Shown: positions 42,661 to 52,140 of the stretch, one piece after another | Layout of the letters: each line of letters opens with the position of its first letter | Position numbering within the stretch: the stretch's first letter is position 1 | Assembly: GCF_003933245.1 (NCBI RefSeq) | Contig: NZ_QUSX01000001.1 | Coordinates: forward strand, 1,364,001-1,428,000 | DNA from: Maribacter algicola | GTDB lineage: Bacteria; Bacteroidota; Bacteroidia; Flavobacteriales; Flavobacteriaceae | Reading direction: 5' to 3' | Length of the DNA stretch: 64,000 nucleotides | Translations under genes and position numbers: made by a program | Notes under the pieces: model-generated | The model's database searches: none | Told to the model about the DNA's origin: nothing | Seen by the model: only the letters and a program-made list of their open reading frames with translations

Positions 42661-43584
42661 ATGAAAATCACAACCCTTATGATGGTCATGATACTATGGG
42701 TGTCTTTGGACCAAGAGCCAAAAGCCTATACGCAGAGGCTGCCTGGAAGTGAATTGGAAATTGAAATGGTAGCGATACCTTCCGGTTCGTTCCAAATGGG
42801 AAGTAAGAATCCCGAAGACAAAGATGCGTATCCACAAAGGAAGGTTTCTGTCGATGGTTTTTGGATGTCTTCCAAGGAGGTTACCTGGGAGCTCTACCGC
42901 GAGTTCTTAAAACGGGAATTGGATATAAATGCCATAAAACATGAAAATATACAAATAGATGCCGTTACCGGAGCAACGATTCCCTATGTGGATATGGGAT
43001 TGGGCATGGGTTCCGAAGGTTCCTTGCCAGTGGCAAATGTAACCGTGCTAGGCGCATCACAGTTCTGTAAATGGCTTACTGCTTTGACCGGGGTATATTA
43101 CCGATTGCCTACAGAGGCCGAATGGGAATATGCCGCAAGGGCCGGAAGTGCTGGACCCTATTTTTTTGAGGATGACGGAAATCTAGAGGAGTACGCATGG
43201 TTCGATGAAAATAGTGGGGAGAGCTACCACGAAGTGGGACAAAAGAAACCCAACCCATGGGGCCTCTATGACATGTATGGCAATGTGGCCGAGTGGACCT
43301 TGGACCAATATGTTGAGGATGCCTATCAAAAGGAACAGGTATTTCACCCTATTACAAAACCCTATCCAACCGTGGTTCGTGGAGGATCTTATAAGGATAC
43401 GGCCAAAGAATTAGGCTCAACGGTCCGTATGGGGTCCGATTTGGTCTGGAAGGTACGGGATCCCCAATTTCCCCAAAGTAAATGGTGGAATACGGATGCG
43501 GCCTTTGTAGGGTTTAGAATCGTCCGACCGGTGGAAACCCCTGAAATAAAGGAAGACAATACTTTTTGGATAGCAATTGATTAA
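42661..43584 (+). CDS. SUMF1/FGE-sulfatase-domain protein without catalytic cysteines
   Basis: The 307-residue product has a signal peptide-like start (MKITTLMMVMILWVSL) and a full SUMF domain: EMVAIPSGSFQMGS, VTWELYREFL, YYRLPTEAEWEYAARAG, NPWGLYDMYGNVAEWT and VVRGGSYKDTAK. True formylglycine-generating enzymes have two cysteines just after the GGS segment; here it reads KDTAKELGSTVRMG, and the only Cys in the mature protein is in SQFCKWLT. It is therefore probably not an FGE, but a structural or ligand-binding SUMF protein. It precedes a Gfo/Idh/MocA gene by 20 bp and likely forms an operon with it. Confidence 0.85.
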   Translation: MKITTLMMVMILWVSLDQEPKAYTQRLPGSELEIEMVAIPSGSFQMGSKNPEDKDAYPQRKVSVDGFWMSSKEVTWELYREFLKRELDINAIKHENIQIDAVTGATIPYVDMGLGMGSEGSLPVANVTVLGASQFCKWLTALTGVYYRLPTEAEWEYAARAGSAGPYFFEDDGNLEEYAWFDENSGESYHEVGQKKPNPWGLYDMYGNVAEWTLDQYVEDAYQKEQVFHPITKPYPTVVRGGSYKDTAKELGSTVRMGSDLVWKVRDPQFPQSKWWNTDAAFVGFRIVRPVETPEIKEDNTFWIAID

Positions 43585-43604
43585 CAACACATAAAATTAT
43601 ACAT

Positions 43605-44918
43605 ATGAAAAATACACGCAGGGATTTTGTAAAAAGGAGTACCATGGCTTCGGCAGGATTGGTATTGACCCCTTCACTTGAATCAAAGGGAATGTTCAAT
43701 ATTTTCAATGAAAAGAAATTAAAAGTAGCCTTGGTAGGATGCGGCGGAAGAGGTTCCGGTGCAGCGAACCAAGCACTTCAGGCAGATGAAAATATTGAGC
43801 TAGTGGCCATGGCCGATGCTTTTGAGGACAGGCTCACCGAAAGTTACAACAACCTTTATGAGAAGTACAAGGATACCGGTAAGTTCAGTGTACAGGAGAA
43901 AAACAAATTTGTAGGATTCGATGGCTATAAAAAGGCCATTGACCTCGCTGATGTTGTCATTCTGGCAACCCCTCCAGGCTTTCGTCCCGCCCATTTTGCC
44001 TATGCTATAGAAAATGGGAAGCATGTATTTATGGAAAAACCGGTAGCTACTGATGTTCCCGGCATTCAAAAAGTACTAAAGTATGCTCGGGAAGCCAAGG
44101 ACAAAAACCTAAAAGTGGTAGTAGGGCTGCAGCGCAGGTACCAGGAAAACTATTTGGCCGCATTGGAGGAAATTAAAAAAGGCGCGGTTGGTAAGTTAGT
44201 GGGAGGACAGGTGTATTGGAACAGTGCCGGGGTATGGGTACGGCCAAGAAAACCGGAATATACGGAGCTGGAGTACCAAATGCGCAACTGGTACTATTTT
44301 AATTGGCTCTGTGGGGATCATATTTTGGAGCAGCACATTCACAATATCGATGTGGCCAACTGGTTTTTGGATGAATTCCCTGTTTCGGCGCAGGGTATGG
44401 GCGGTAGGCAAGTCCGCACGGGGAAGGACCATGGGGAAATCTTTGACCATCACTTCGTAGAATTTACCTATCCCAGCGGTGCTGTCATTTCAAGTCAGTG
44501 CAGGCATCAGCCCGGCACCTACAATAGGGTAGCGGAACAATTTCAGGGCACCAAGGGCTTTGTAAGCACCAACGATGCTGCTGCTGCCTTTTTATATGAT
44601 CTGGAAGGGAACGAAATAGGGAGGTTTGAAAACACATCTGGGCATAATCCCTATCAGGAAGAACATAATAGATTGTTCAAGGCGATTCGTGAAAATACCG
44701 AACTTAATAATGCCGAATATGGTGCAAAAAGTACCCTAACGGCCATTATGGGCCGTATGGCCACCTACAGTGGAGAGGTTATCAAGTGGGAGGATGCCAT
44801 GCAATCCACGCTCCAACTGGTGCCCGATGACATGACCTGGGATACCCCACCACCGGTACTACCAAAAGCGGATGGATTCTACGAAATCCCGACACCAGGC
44901 AAGACAAAGGTTTTGTAA
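43605..44918 (+). CDS. Tat-exported Gfo/Idh/MocA-family oxidoreductase
   Basis: The 437-residue product begins with a twin-arginine signal (NTRRDFVKRSTMASAGLVLT). The Rossmann fold shows VALVGCGGRGSGAANQA, LADVVILATPPGFRPAHF and the catalytic-type motif EKPVATD with lysine. The C-terminal half carries FNWLCGDHILEQHIHNIDVA and AEQFQGTKGFVSTND. Such periplasmic members bind NAD(P) tightly during folding and act on sugars or polyols, for example as glycosidase-like redox enzymes; the substrate here is unknown. The Tat signal explains how a cofactor-loaded enzyme is exported. It follows the SUMF gene by 20 bp and ends with a terminator. Confidence 0.92.
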   Translation: MKNTRRDFVKRSTMASAGLVLTPSLESKGMFNIFNEKKLKVALVGCGGRGSGAANQALQADENIELVAMADAFEDRLTESYNNLYEKYKDTGKFSVQEKNKFVGFDGYKKAIDLADVVILATPPGFRPAHFAYAIENGKHVFMEKPVATDVPGIQKVLKYAREAKDKNLKVVVGLQRRYQENYLAALEEIKKGAVGKLVGGQVYWNSAGVWVRPRKPEYTELEYQMRNWYYFNWLCGDHILEQHIHNIDVANWFLDEFPVSAQGMGGRQVRTGKDHGEIFDHHFVEFTYPSGAVISSQCRHQPGTYNRVAEQFQGTKGFVSTNDAAAAFLYDLEGNEIGRFENTSGHNPYQEEHNRLFKAIRENTELNNAEYGAKSTLTAIMGRMATYSGEVIKWEDAMQSTLQLVPDDMTWDTPPPVLPKADGFYEIPTPGKTKVL

Positions 44919-44939
44919 TCATTTAAAAAGCTTTTTGCC

Positions 44940-44970
44940 AAACCCAGATTCTTATGAAACTTGGGTTTTT
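44940..44970 (+). terminator. Intrinsic terminator after the Gfo/Idh/MocA gene
   Basis: AAACCCA-GATTC and GAAAC-TTGGGTTT pair around TTAT with small mismatches, followed by TTTTTCTTT. It lies 22 bp after the stop codon. Confidence 0.6.
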
Positions 44971-45115
44971 CTTTATATATAAATCGATAAAAACCGCAAT
45001 GTTCAATTGCCAATTTGGAAAAAGTGGGGAGAACAAGGGCAAACCAAGCGTTTCGGTTTTAATACTTCCAAAGGAATGCTTAAATTCCTGACTCAAAATC
45101 AAACTAATTCAAAAA

Positions 45116-47731
45116 ATGAGTTCAAAATCAACAGGGTACAAGGTCATGATTATGACCGCAGTAGTGATACTGTCATGTCTTTTTCAGACCATGGCACAAA
45201 ATGTTCCTTCCCCCAAGGATGTTTATGGTTTTAGGGTCGGTGACGATTATAAATTGGCAGATTATGCCCAAATAGAGGATTATCTGGGGAAATTGGCGGC
45301 TGCCTCCAATAGGGTAAAAATGCAGGAAATAGGTACCACCGTCTTAGGTAGAAAAATGTACATCCTATTTATTTCGAGCGAAGAGAACCTGGCTTCCCTG
45401 GACAAGTGGAAGGATATCAGTGCAAAACTGGCCCGAGTAAGCGTTTCTGATGAAGAAGCCTTGCAGTTGTCGGAATCAGGCAAAGCGGTTGTTTGGGTCG
45501 ATGGAGGTATGCATTCCACGGAACTGGCCCATGGTCAAATGACCTCAGAGCTGGCTTATACCTTGGCTACCTCAGAAACTACGGAAATGAAAAAAATCAG
45601 GGAGAACGTCGTCACCATTTTAATGCCCGTAATGAATCCTGATGGATTGGATATTGTCGTTGATTGGTATAGAAAGAATATGGGCACACCGTATGAAACC
45701 TCACGTCCTCCCATTCTATACCATTATTATATGGGTCATGACAACAATAGGGATTGGTTCATGAACACCATGCCGGAAACCTATAATGTGACCAAAATCC
45801 TTTACAATGAATGGTATCCACAGATTGTGTACAACCACCACCAATCTTCCCCTTCATGGACGAAGATTTCCATTCCGCCCTATGCGGACCCGGTAAACCC
45901 AAAGATCCATCCTGCCGTAACCGCAGGGGTAAGTGAAGTGGGTTCGGCCATGTCCAAACGTTTCTCCTTGGAAAACATGCCAGGTGCCATCGCAGATAAT
46001 TTCTACACGATGTTCTGGAACGGAGGAGGTAGAACCGTTCCATATTATCACAATATGATCGGTATTTTAACCGAAACCGGCCATACCACCCCTACGCCTA
46101 GGTTTTACGACCCAGAAAAATTACCCAAAACCGTTGCGGGAACAACCCCTACCGATGGCACGGACATCATGTATCCAGACCCTTGGAAGGGTGGGGAGTC
46201 CCACTTTAGGGATGCCGTAGATTATATGTTGACGGCTACTTGGGCCACGCTGGACTTAGCTGCGGACAGAAAAAGCAATTATCTATACAACATCTATAAA
46301 ATGGGTGCTTCGGCCATTGAAAAGGCCAAGACAGAAGGCCCTTATGCCTATGTCATTGGAACCGACCAATGGGATCATTTTGAAGCGGTCAACTTGGTGA
46401 ACGTCCTACTTAAGGGTGGGATTGAAATCCAAAAGGCTACCAAAAATTTTACCATCGGCGATAAGAAATATGAAAAGGGCTCGTATATTATTTACGGGGG
46501 ACAGGCCTTTAGGCCTTATTTGTTGGACTTGATGGAAAAACAAAACTACCCTACCCGCTTCCAATATCCAGGTGGACCACCGGACACCCCATACGATTTG
46601 GCAGGTTGGACTTTGCCCATGCAAATGGGTGTGACCGTGGACAAAATCAAGGATTCTTTTGAAGCTTCCACGGAAAAAGTAGCCGATAGGGCAACTTATA
46701 AGGAGGGCGATGTGGATGGTAAGGGTTCCTTTGGTTTTGCGTTCAGTGCAAACAGTAATGCCTCTGTTGTGGCCACCAACAAAATATTAAAAGCCGGGGG
46801 CACGGCCTATAAGACCAAGGAGGAATTAAAGATTGGTAAAGCGACCTTGCCGGCAGGATCGTATATTGTCTCGGGAGGAACTGCATCGGTTGAGGAAATG
46901 GCTGCAAAGTATGGTCTGGAAGTTATCGGGATTTCTGAAAAACCGGAAATCGGATTGACAAAAATCCACCTACCTAAAATCGGACTTTACAAATCATGGG
47001 TAGCCAACATGGATGAGGGTTGGACACGATTTGTTATGGATGAATATGAATTTGAAATGGATACCTTACACGATAGGGATATCCAAACAGCCGACCTATC
47101 CCAATATGACGCGCTGATCATTCCTTCTCAAAGACCTGGTTCTATTTTACACGGACATTCCAATTTGGAAATGCCGGAAAAGTTTACGGGCGGTATCGGT
47201 TTGGAAGGCACGGTCGCTCTTAGTAAATATGTAAAGAACGGGGGCACCTTGTTGGCCTTTGACGAAGCGAGCAATTATGTCATCGAACAGTTTGGATTAC
47301 CGCTTAAGGACGCTACAGCAGGTGCGGACAGTAAGGATTTCTTTATTCCCGGATCTTTGATTAAAACAAGCATAGACACCAAACACCCCTTGGCATTCGG
47401 CATGCAGGATACGGTGTCCGTTTCCTTTAATAAAAGCAGGGCGTTTACCATAGACAAGCAAAGTAAAAAAGGAGAAGGTGGCGAGGAAAAAATTGCCGAT
47501 GCCCCAGCCCCAAATGTTGAGGTAATAGCGACCTATGCATCCAAGAACCTGTTGATGAGCGGTTGGGCCATGGGCGAGGAAAAATACATCGCTAAAAAAC
47601 CGGCCATGGTGAAAGTAGGCTATGGTGACGGCAATGTAATTTTGTTCGCATTCAGGCCCCAATTCCGTGCGCAACCCAGGGGCACCTATAAGCTTATTTT
47701 CAATGCCTTGTACGAGGGAGCATCAGAATAG
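45116..47731 (+). CDS. Secreted M14-family zinc carboxypeptidase
   Basis: The 871-residue product has a signal peptide (MIMTAVVILSCLFQTMAQ). The M14 zinc motif HxxE is present as His133 and Glu136 (GGMHSTELAHGQ); a downstream His comes in IVYNHHQSS and the catalytic Glu region in IGILTETGH. The peptidase domain covers about residues 40-400. The second half is a mixed alpha/beta extension ending in a glutamine-amidotransferase-like segment (YDALIIPSQRPGSIL; NGGTLLAFDEASNYVI). The length is typical of flavobacterial M14 proteins. It probably releases C-terminal residues from peptides outside the cell. A strong terminator follows. Confidence 0.9.
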   Translation: MSSKSTGYKVMIMTAVVILSCLFQTMAQNVPSPKDVYGFRVGDDYKLADYAQIEDYLGKLAAASNRVKMQEIGTTVLGRKMYILFISSEENLASLDKWKDISAKLARVSVSDEEALQLSESGKAVVWVDGGMHSTELAHGQMTSELAYTLATSETTEMKKIRENVVTILMPVMNPDGLDIVVDWYRKNMGTPYETSRPPILYHYYMGHDNNRDWFMNTMPETYNVTKILYNEWYPQIVYNHHQSSPSWTKISIPPYADPVNPKIHPAVTAGVSEVGSAMSKRFSLENMPGAIADNFYTMFWNGGGRTVPYYHNMIGILTETGHTTPTPRFYDPEKLPKTVAGTTPTDGTDIMYPDPWKGGESHFRDAVDYMLTATWATLDLAADRKSNYLYNIYKMGASAIEKAKTEGPYAYVIGTDQWDHFEAVNLVNVLLKGGIEIQKATKNFTIGDKKYEKGSYIIYGGQAFRPYLLDLMEKQNYPTRFQYPGGPPDTPYDLAGWTLPMQMGVTVDKIKDSFEASTEKVADRATYKEGDVDGKGSFGFAFSANSNASVVATNKILKAGGTAYKTKEELKIGKATLPAGSYIVSGGTASVEEMAAKYGLEVIGISEKPEIGLTKIHLPKIGLYKSWVANMDEGWTRFVMDEYEFEMDTLHDRDIQTADLSQYDALIIPSQRPGSILHGHSNLEMPEKFTGGIGLEGTVALSKYVKNGGTLLAFDEASNYVIEQFGLPLKDATAGADSKDFFIPGSLIKTSIDTKHPLAFGMQDTVSVSFNKSRAFTIDKQSKKGEGGEEKIADAPAPNVEVIATYASKNLLMSGWAMGEEKYIAKKPAMVKVGYGDGNVILFAFRPQFRAQPRGTYKLIFNALYEGASE

Positions 47732-47758
47732 GCAACACTATAAAAATTAACTTTAAAG

Positions 47759-47786
47759 GCCTGTCGATATTTCGACAGGCTTTTTT
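47759..47786 (+). terminator. Strong intrinsic terminator of the M14 peptidase gene
   Basis: GCCTGTCGA and TCGACAGGC form a perfect 9-bp stem around TATT, followed by six Ts. The stop codon is 27 bp upstream. It may also serve the convergent TSUP gene, though the opposite strand lacks a T run. Confidence 0.85.
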
Positions 47787-47860
47787 ATAGCTGAATTCCG
47801 ATTTGATTTATGTAATCTTGAATTTGGGGTTTGGAATTTTATAATTGGATTTTCTATATT

Positions 47861-48598
47861 CTATCCCACCATAATTAAGAGCGCCCCTAGTGCGGTAAGC
47901 ACCAAAATCATTTTACGGAAAAACTCCTCATTGATCAATTTAATAATGCGAATCCCAACAAAGAAACCCAGGAATATGCCGGGCAAAAGTTTTACATTGA
48001 GTATCAGGGATTCCCACGTAATGGTTTTCCAGACAAAAAAGTGAAAGGGCAACTTTAAAACATTAACGATCAAAAACAACCAAGCTGCCGTCCCTATAAA
48101 ATGATTTTTGGGCAGGCGCATCGCCAAAAAATAAATATTGGAAAAGGCTCCCGCCAAATTCCCTACCATGGTGGTGATACCGGCCAGGGTGCCAATAGTG
48201 CCTGAAAAGGTCCAATGGGTGGGAACCGTCTTCACTTTTTTCCGATCCCACCAATACATCATAATTACGGTGATGATGATAATGATCGCCATGCCAATCC
48301 TAAACAGGTTTTCGGGAAGGTCCTTACCTAATATAACCCCAATAAGCAGTCCAAATACCATCCATGGCAATACCTTGAAGACATAACTCCATTGGGTATG
48401 CCGGTTGTAGTAGATGACCGCGAAAATATCGGCCAAAATAAGGAGCGGTACTACCATACCCGTGGATTCCTTGGCCCCAAAAGCCAAGGCCATAAAGGTA
48501 ACATTGATGACCGCGATTCCCTTAATCCCTGCCTTGGACATGCCTATTACAAAGGCGGCAAGCGTGGCCAAAATCCAAGACGTTAAAGAGATTTCCAT
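47861..48598 (-). CDS. TSUP-family permease (TauE/SafE-like)
   Basis: The 245-residue product has about eight membrane helices in two repeats, each starting with a TauE/SafE-type motif: ATLAAFVIGMSKAGIKGIAV near the N-terminus and GTLAGITTMVGNLAGAFSNI in the middle. Family members carry sulfite, sulfoacetate or other small anions across the inner membrane. The substrate is not known. It is a single gene, divergent to the sodium-solute symporter operon, with 69 bp between the starts. Confidence 0.88.
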   Translation of the reverse strand: MEISLTSWILATLAAFVIGMSKAGIKGIAVINVTFMALAFGAKESTGMVVPLLILADIFAVIYYNRHTQWSYVFKVLPWMVFGLLIGVILGKDLPENLFRIGMAIIIIITVIMMYWWDRKKVKTVPTHWTFSGTIGTLAGITTMVGNLAGAFSNIYFLAMRLPKNHFIGTAAWLFLIVNVLKLPFHFFVWKTITWESLILNVKLLPGIFLGFFVGIRIIKLINEEFFRKMILVLTALGALLIMVG

Positions 48599-48667
48599 GG
48601 TTTATCGGGCAAATCACAAAAGTATCTTAAATTATTTTATCTTTAGTAGCTAACTAACAACCAAACT

Positions 48668-50479
48668 ATGGAATTAAGCACCCTCGACTACAGTTTTATA
48701 GTGGTCTTCTTCTCTATCGTTTTAGGAATAGGAATTTATGTTTCAAAGAAATCAGGAAAGGATTCCTCGGAGTTTTTTCTTTCTGGGCGGACCATGCCTT
48801 GGTGGTTACTTGGTTTGTCCATGGTAGCCACGACCTTTTCAACAGATACCCCAAACCTGGTTACGGACATCGTCCGTACCAACGGTGTTTCGGGAAACTG
48901 GGTCTGGTGGTGTTTCCTGATTACGGGAATGCTTACGGTTTTTGTGTATGCCAAATTATGGCGTAAATCCAATGTAAATACTGATTTGGAATTTTATGAA
49001 ATGCGGTATGGAGGGAAACCTGCAAGCTTTTTACGAAAGTTCAGGGCCATCTATCTTGGCGCGCTGTTCAATATCATCACTATGGCCTCCGTGACCTTGG
49101 CGGCCATTAAGATCGGCGGTATCATGCTAGGACTGGAACCTTGGGAAACCGTTGTGGGCGCAGGCTTGATTACCGTAATATTCAGTGCCCTTGGAGGATT
49201 TAAGGGTGTGGTTTATACCGATTTTCTCCTATTTTTCGTTGCCATGTCCGGTGCTATTGGAGCAGCCTATTATTTGGTGAACATACCAGAAGTTGGAGGG
49301 GTGGCTGCTTTGATGCAGAACGAAAACGTAGTGGACAAGCTGAATATCCTACCGGATTTTGATAATACCCAAGTCCTGATTACCCTGTTCATAATACCCA
49401 TTGCCGTGCAGTGGTGGAGTTCTTGGTATCCTGGTGCTGAACCCGGTGGTGGTGGGTACATTGCCCAAAGAATGTTGGCGGCCAAGGATGAAAACCATGC
49501 CATAGGAGCAACTTTCTTTTTTAATATCATGCATTATGCCTTACGCCCTTGGCCCTGGATTTTGGTGGCCCTGGCATCCTTGGTGGTATATCCCGATATT
49601 GCGAGTATTGCGGAGGCATTTCCCAACATGGACGAAAGCAAACTGGGCCATGACCTGGCCTATTCCGCTATGCTGACCAAACTACCAAGTGGTCTTTTGG
49701 GCGTGGTTTTGGCATCGTTGATCGCGGCCTATATGAGTACCATTTCCACACAGTTGAATTGGGGTTCCTCCTATATCGTTTTTGACTTTTACAAACGACA
49801 GATAAATCCCGATGCTACCGAAAAGCAAATGGTGGCCGTTGGAAGAATTTCTACGGTAGTCTTAATGGTAGTAAGTGCCCTTTTTGCATTGACCCTTCAA
49901 AACGCTTTTGAAGTGTTTGATCTTTTGATTCAGTTTGGTGCAGGAACGGGGCTCGTTTTTATCCTTCGATGGTTTTGGTGGCGTATCAATGCATGGAGTG
50001 AGATTACGGCCATGTTCGCCTCTGGAATTTTGGTCATTTTGTTGGCGAAAACCAGTTTGGGCGATATGTTTTTCGCACCCGAAACAGGTATATTCCCAGA
50101 ATGGGCCAACTACCCTTTTATAGTAGTGGTCACCACAGCTATCTGGCTTTTGGTCACCTTTTTGACACCCCCTGAATCCGATGCTACCTTACGGTCTTTT
50201 TACAAGAAAATACAACCGGGTGGACCAGGTTGGAAGAAAGTGGTTTCCAAATCCAAAGCTGAAAACGTGGAAATAGTGAAAGCTGGTGAAAAATGGAGCG
50301 TTCCGCAAGGTATTACCGCTATGCTGTTGGGCATCGCCTTAATCTATTCTATTATGTTCGCCACCGGATATTGGATCTATGGTAGGACTCCTAGTGCCCT
50401 CATCTTAACGGGAGTTGCCTTGGTTACGGGTTTCCTTTTGATAAAGGCATGGAATAGGATGAAAGACAATATCCTTTAA
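48668..50479 (+). CDS. Sodium:solute symporter family transporter
   Basis: The 603-residue product has about 13-14 membrane helices of the SSS (LeuT-fold) family: YSFIVVFFSIVLGIGIYVSK, the conserved GRTMPWWLLGLSMVATTFST, FGAGTGLVFILRWFWWRINA and a long helix near the C-terminus. The early LGLSMVATTFSTDTPN segment contributes to the sodium site in family members. It would import a solute with Na+; the substrate is unknown, but sugars or amino sugars are usual in this branch. It is the first gene of an operon with an acyltransferase-like protein (9 bp) and two small genes. Confidence 0.9.
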   Translation: MELSTLDYSFIVVFFSIVLGIGIYVSKKSGKDSSEFFLSGRTMPWWLLGLSMVATTFSTDTPNLVTDIVRTNGVSGNWVWWCFLITGMLTVFVYAKLWRKSNVNTDLEFYEMRYGGKPASFLRKFRAIYLGALFNIITMASVTLAAIKIGGIMLGLEPWETVVGAGLITVIFSALGGFKGVVYTDFLLFFVAMSGAIGAAYYLVNIPEVGGVAALMQNENVVDKLNILPDFDNTQVLITLFIIPIAVQWWSSWYPGAEPGGGGYIAQRMLAAKDENHAIGATFFFNIMHYALRPWPWILVALASLVVYPDIASIAEAFPNMDESKLGHDLAYSAMLTKLPSGLLGVVLASLIAAYMSTISTQLNWGSSYIVFDFYKRQINPDATEKQMVAVGRISTVVLMVVSALFALTLQNAFEVFDLLIQFGAGTGLVFILRWFWWRINAWSEITAMFASGILVILLAKTSLGDMFFAPETGIFPEWANYPFIVVVTTAIWLLVTFLTPPESDATLRSFYKKIQPGGPGWKKVVSKSKAENVEIVKAGEKWSVPQGITAMLLGIALIYSIMFATGYWIYGRTPSALILTGVALVTGFLLIKAWNRMKDNIL

Positions 50480-50488
50480 ACCGGGGAA

Positions 50489-51574
50489 ATGAAAAATAGA
50501 ATTCTTTCGGTCGATATTTTTAGGGGAGCGACTATCTTATTGATGGTCCTGGTGAATACCCCGGGAACGTGGTCCAATGTATATGCTCCATTTTTGCATG
50601 CTCAATGGCACGGCTATACCCCAACTGATTTGGTATTTCCTTTCTTTCTGTTTATCGTTGGGACCTCTATCGTTTTTTCCTATAAAAACAAGGAAGTGAA
50701 TTCCAACACGTACAAGAAGATCATCGTCCGGACCTTAAAACTAATTGGACTGGGATTATTTCTTGGTGCCTTCTTGATTAAATTTCCATTTTTCAAGGCA
50801 TGGGAGAACATCCGTTTTCCCGGCGTACTACAGCGAATTGGCGTAGTCTTCTTTTTTACTTCCATTCTGTTCATCAACTTTAAATGGAAAACTTTAATGG
50901 GCATTGCCATTGCACTATTGATCGGTTATTGGCTGATGATGACCTTGATACCCGTTGAAGGTCTTGCCTCTACTTTGGAGCGTGCGCCCAACAATTTTGC
51001 AAATTGGCTGGATGTACAGGTTTTTGGTTCACATAATTACAAACCGGATTATGACCCAGAAGGACTATTAAGTACAATCCCATCAATTGTAAGTTCCTTA
51101 TTGGGAATTTTTACAGGGATGATCCTGATTTCGAAACAGGAAAGAAAAGCCACTATTTTAATGGGTATTGGCGGAAGTTTGTTGATTATTGGTCATTTAT
51201 GGGATTTGGTTTTCCCAATAAACAAAGCCTTATGGACCAGTAGTTTTGTGCTGGTCACCGCAGGTTGGGCCAATTTGATTTTGGCATTGATCTATTATTT
51301 GACCGATGTTAAACAAATCAAGTTTGGCAGTATTTTTAGATATGCCGGGGCCAATGCCATTATCATCTATTTTCTTTCCAGTTTCATTGCGAAAGTGATG
51401 GGTCAAATTCAGGTAGACGAAACTTCCCTCCATGGATGGTTGTTTCAAAAGATTTACGTCCACGATGCCATTTCCCTTGAAATGTCCTCCTTATTATACG
51501 GACTTACCGTACTGGCGTTTTATGCTCTTTTAGGATATATCCTCTACCAAAGGAAGATTTTTATAAAGGTATGA
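50489..51574 (+). CDS. HGSNAT/NagX-like membrane acyltransferase family protein (DUF5009)
   Basis: The 361-residue product has about ten helices. The N-terminus LSVDIFRGATILLMVLVNTP and the loop HGYTPTDLVFPFFLFIVGTS are the signature of the heparan-alpha-glucosaminide N-acetyltransferase / NagX / DUF5009 group, where the conserved Asp-Arg-Gly and Pro-Thr-Asp segments are near the active site. The lysosomal relative acetylates glucosamine across the membrane. An amino-sugar role fits the symporter 9 bp upstream, but neither substrate is proven. Its stop overlaps the next start (ATGA). Confidence 0.85.
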   Translation: MKNRILSVDIFRGATILLMVLVNTPGTWSNVYAPFLHAQWHGYTPTDLVFPFFLFIVGTSIVFSYKNKEVNSNTYKKIIVRTLKLIGLGLFLGAFLIKFPFFKAWENIRFPGVLQRIGVVFFFTSILFINFKWKTLMGIAIALLIGYWLMMTLIPVEGLASTLERAPNNFANWLDVQVFGSHNYKPDYDPEGLLSTIPSIVSSLLGIFTGMILISKQERKATILMGIGGSLLIIGHLWDLVFPINKALWTSSFVLVTAGWANLILALIYYLTDVKQIKFGSIFRYAGANAIIIYFLSSFIAKVMGQIQVDETSLHGWLFQKIYVHDAISLEMSSLLYGLTVLAFYALLGYILYQRKIFIKV

Positions 51575-52140
51575 TCATAAAACTCCTTGGGCACTTTAAA
51601 TACTCCGTGGTATTGCTATGCCTTGTTTTTGTTAATGTCCATCAGATAAAGGCACAGGAAAATTATCGCCCGGGCTATGTCATTATTAAGGTAGGAGATA
51701 CCTTGTACGGTAAAATAAGTGATCGAAGAACAGGCCCCTTTGGTGGCATACATGATAAAATTAAATTCAGCGGTAAGGGGCGTAAGAAACGTTTTTCCCC
51801 AAATAAAATACTATCCTATCGAAAAGGCGATTCTGTTTACAGGTCTTTTCTTCTGGATGGGGAAGCCACATTTTTACGTGTGGTATCAGAAGGGCCGGTT
51901 TCACTTTACAAGTATGAATTGCAAGAGCAAGGGGAAGAAATGGTGTTGGATATTGCCTACCTTAAGAAAGAAAGCAATCATGAACTTGTACGTGCAGACC
52001 AAGGCATATTTGGCTTAAAACGGCAACGATTGATACAATTTTTTCAGGATTGCCCTCCCTTGGCCGAAAAAATCCGCCGTAAGGAGTTTAAATACCCTCA
52101 CCAATTGGTGGATTATTATAACGAATGGATAAAAAAGTAA
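51571..52140 (+). CDS. Secreted protein of unknown function
   Basis: The 189-residue product starts inside the stop of the acyltransferase gene (4-bp overlap, ATGA). A signal peptide is visible (YSVVLLCLVFVNVHQIKAQ), followed by a beta-rich segment (RPGYVIIKVGDTLYGKISDR) and a helical basic end (KIRRKEFKYPHQLVDYYNEW). Similar short secreted proteins with a GYVIxxxGDTLxGKI start occur in Bacteroidota, but I know no function. It overlaps the DUF2237 gene by 16 bp. Confidence 0.75.
   Translation: MIIKLLGHFKYSVVLLCLVFVNVHQIKAQENYRPGYVIIKVGDTLYGKISDRRTGPFGGIHDKIKFSGKGRKKRFSPNKILSYRKGDSVYRSFLLDGEATFLRVVSEGPVSLYKYELQEQGEEMVLDIAYLKKESNHELVRADQGIFGLKRQRLIQFFQDCPPLAEKIRRKEFKYPHQLVDYYNEWIKK

Noticed and set aside
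42661..43584. Formylglycine-generating enzyme for the sulfatase at 33696
   Set aside because: Both active-site cysteines are missing and the genes are 9 kb apart.
45007..45234. 75-codon open frame upstream of the M14 peptidase
   Set aside because: It overlaps the signal-peptide region of the peptidase in another frame and has no recognisable features.
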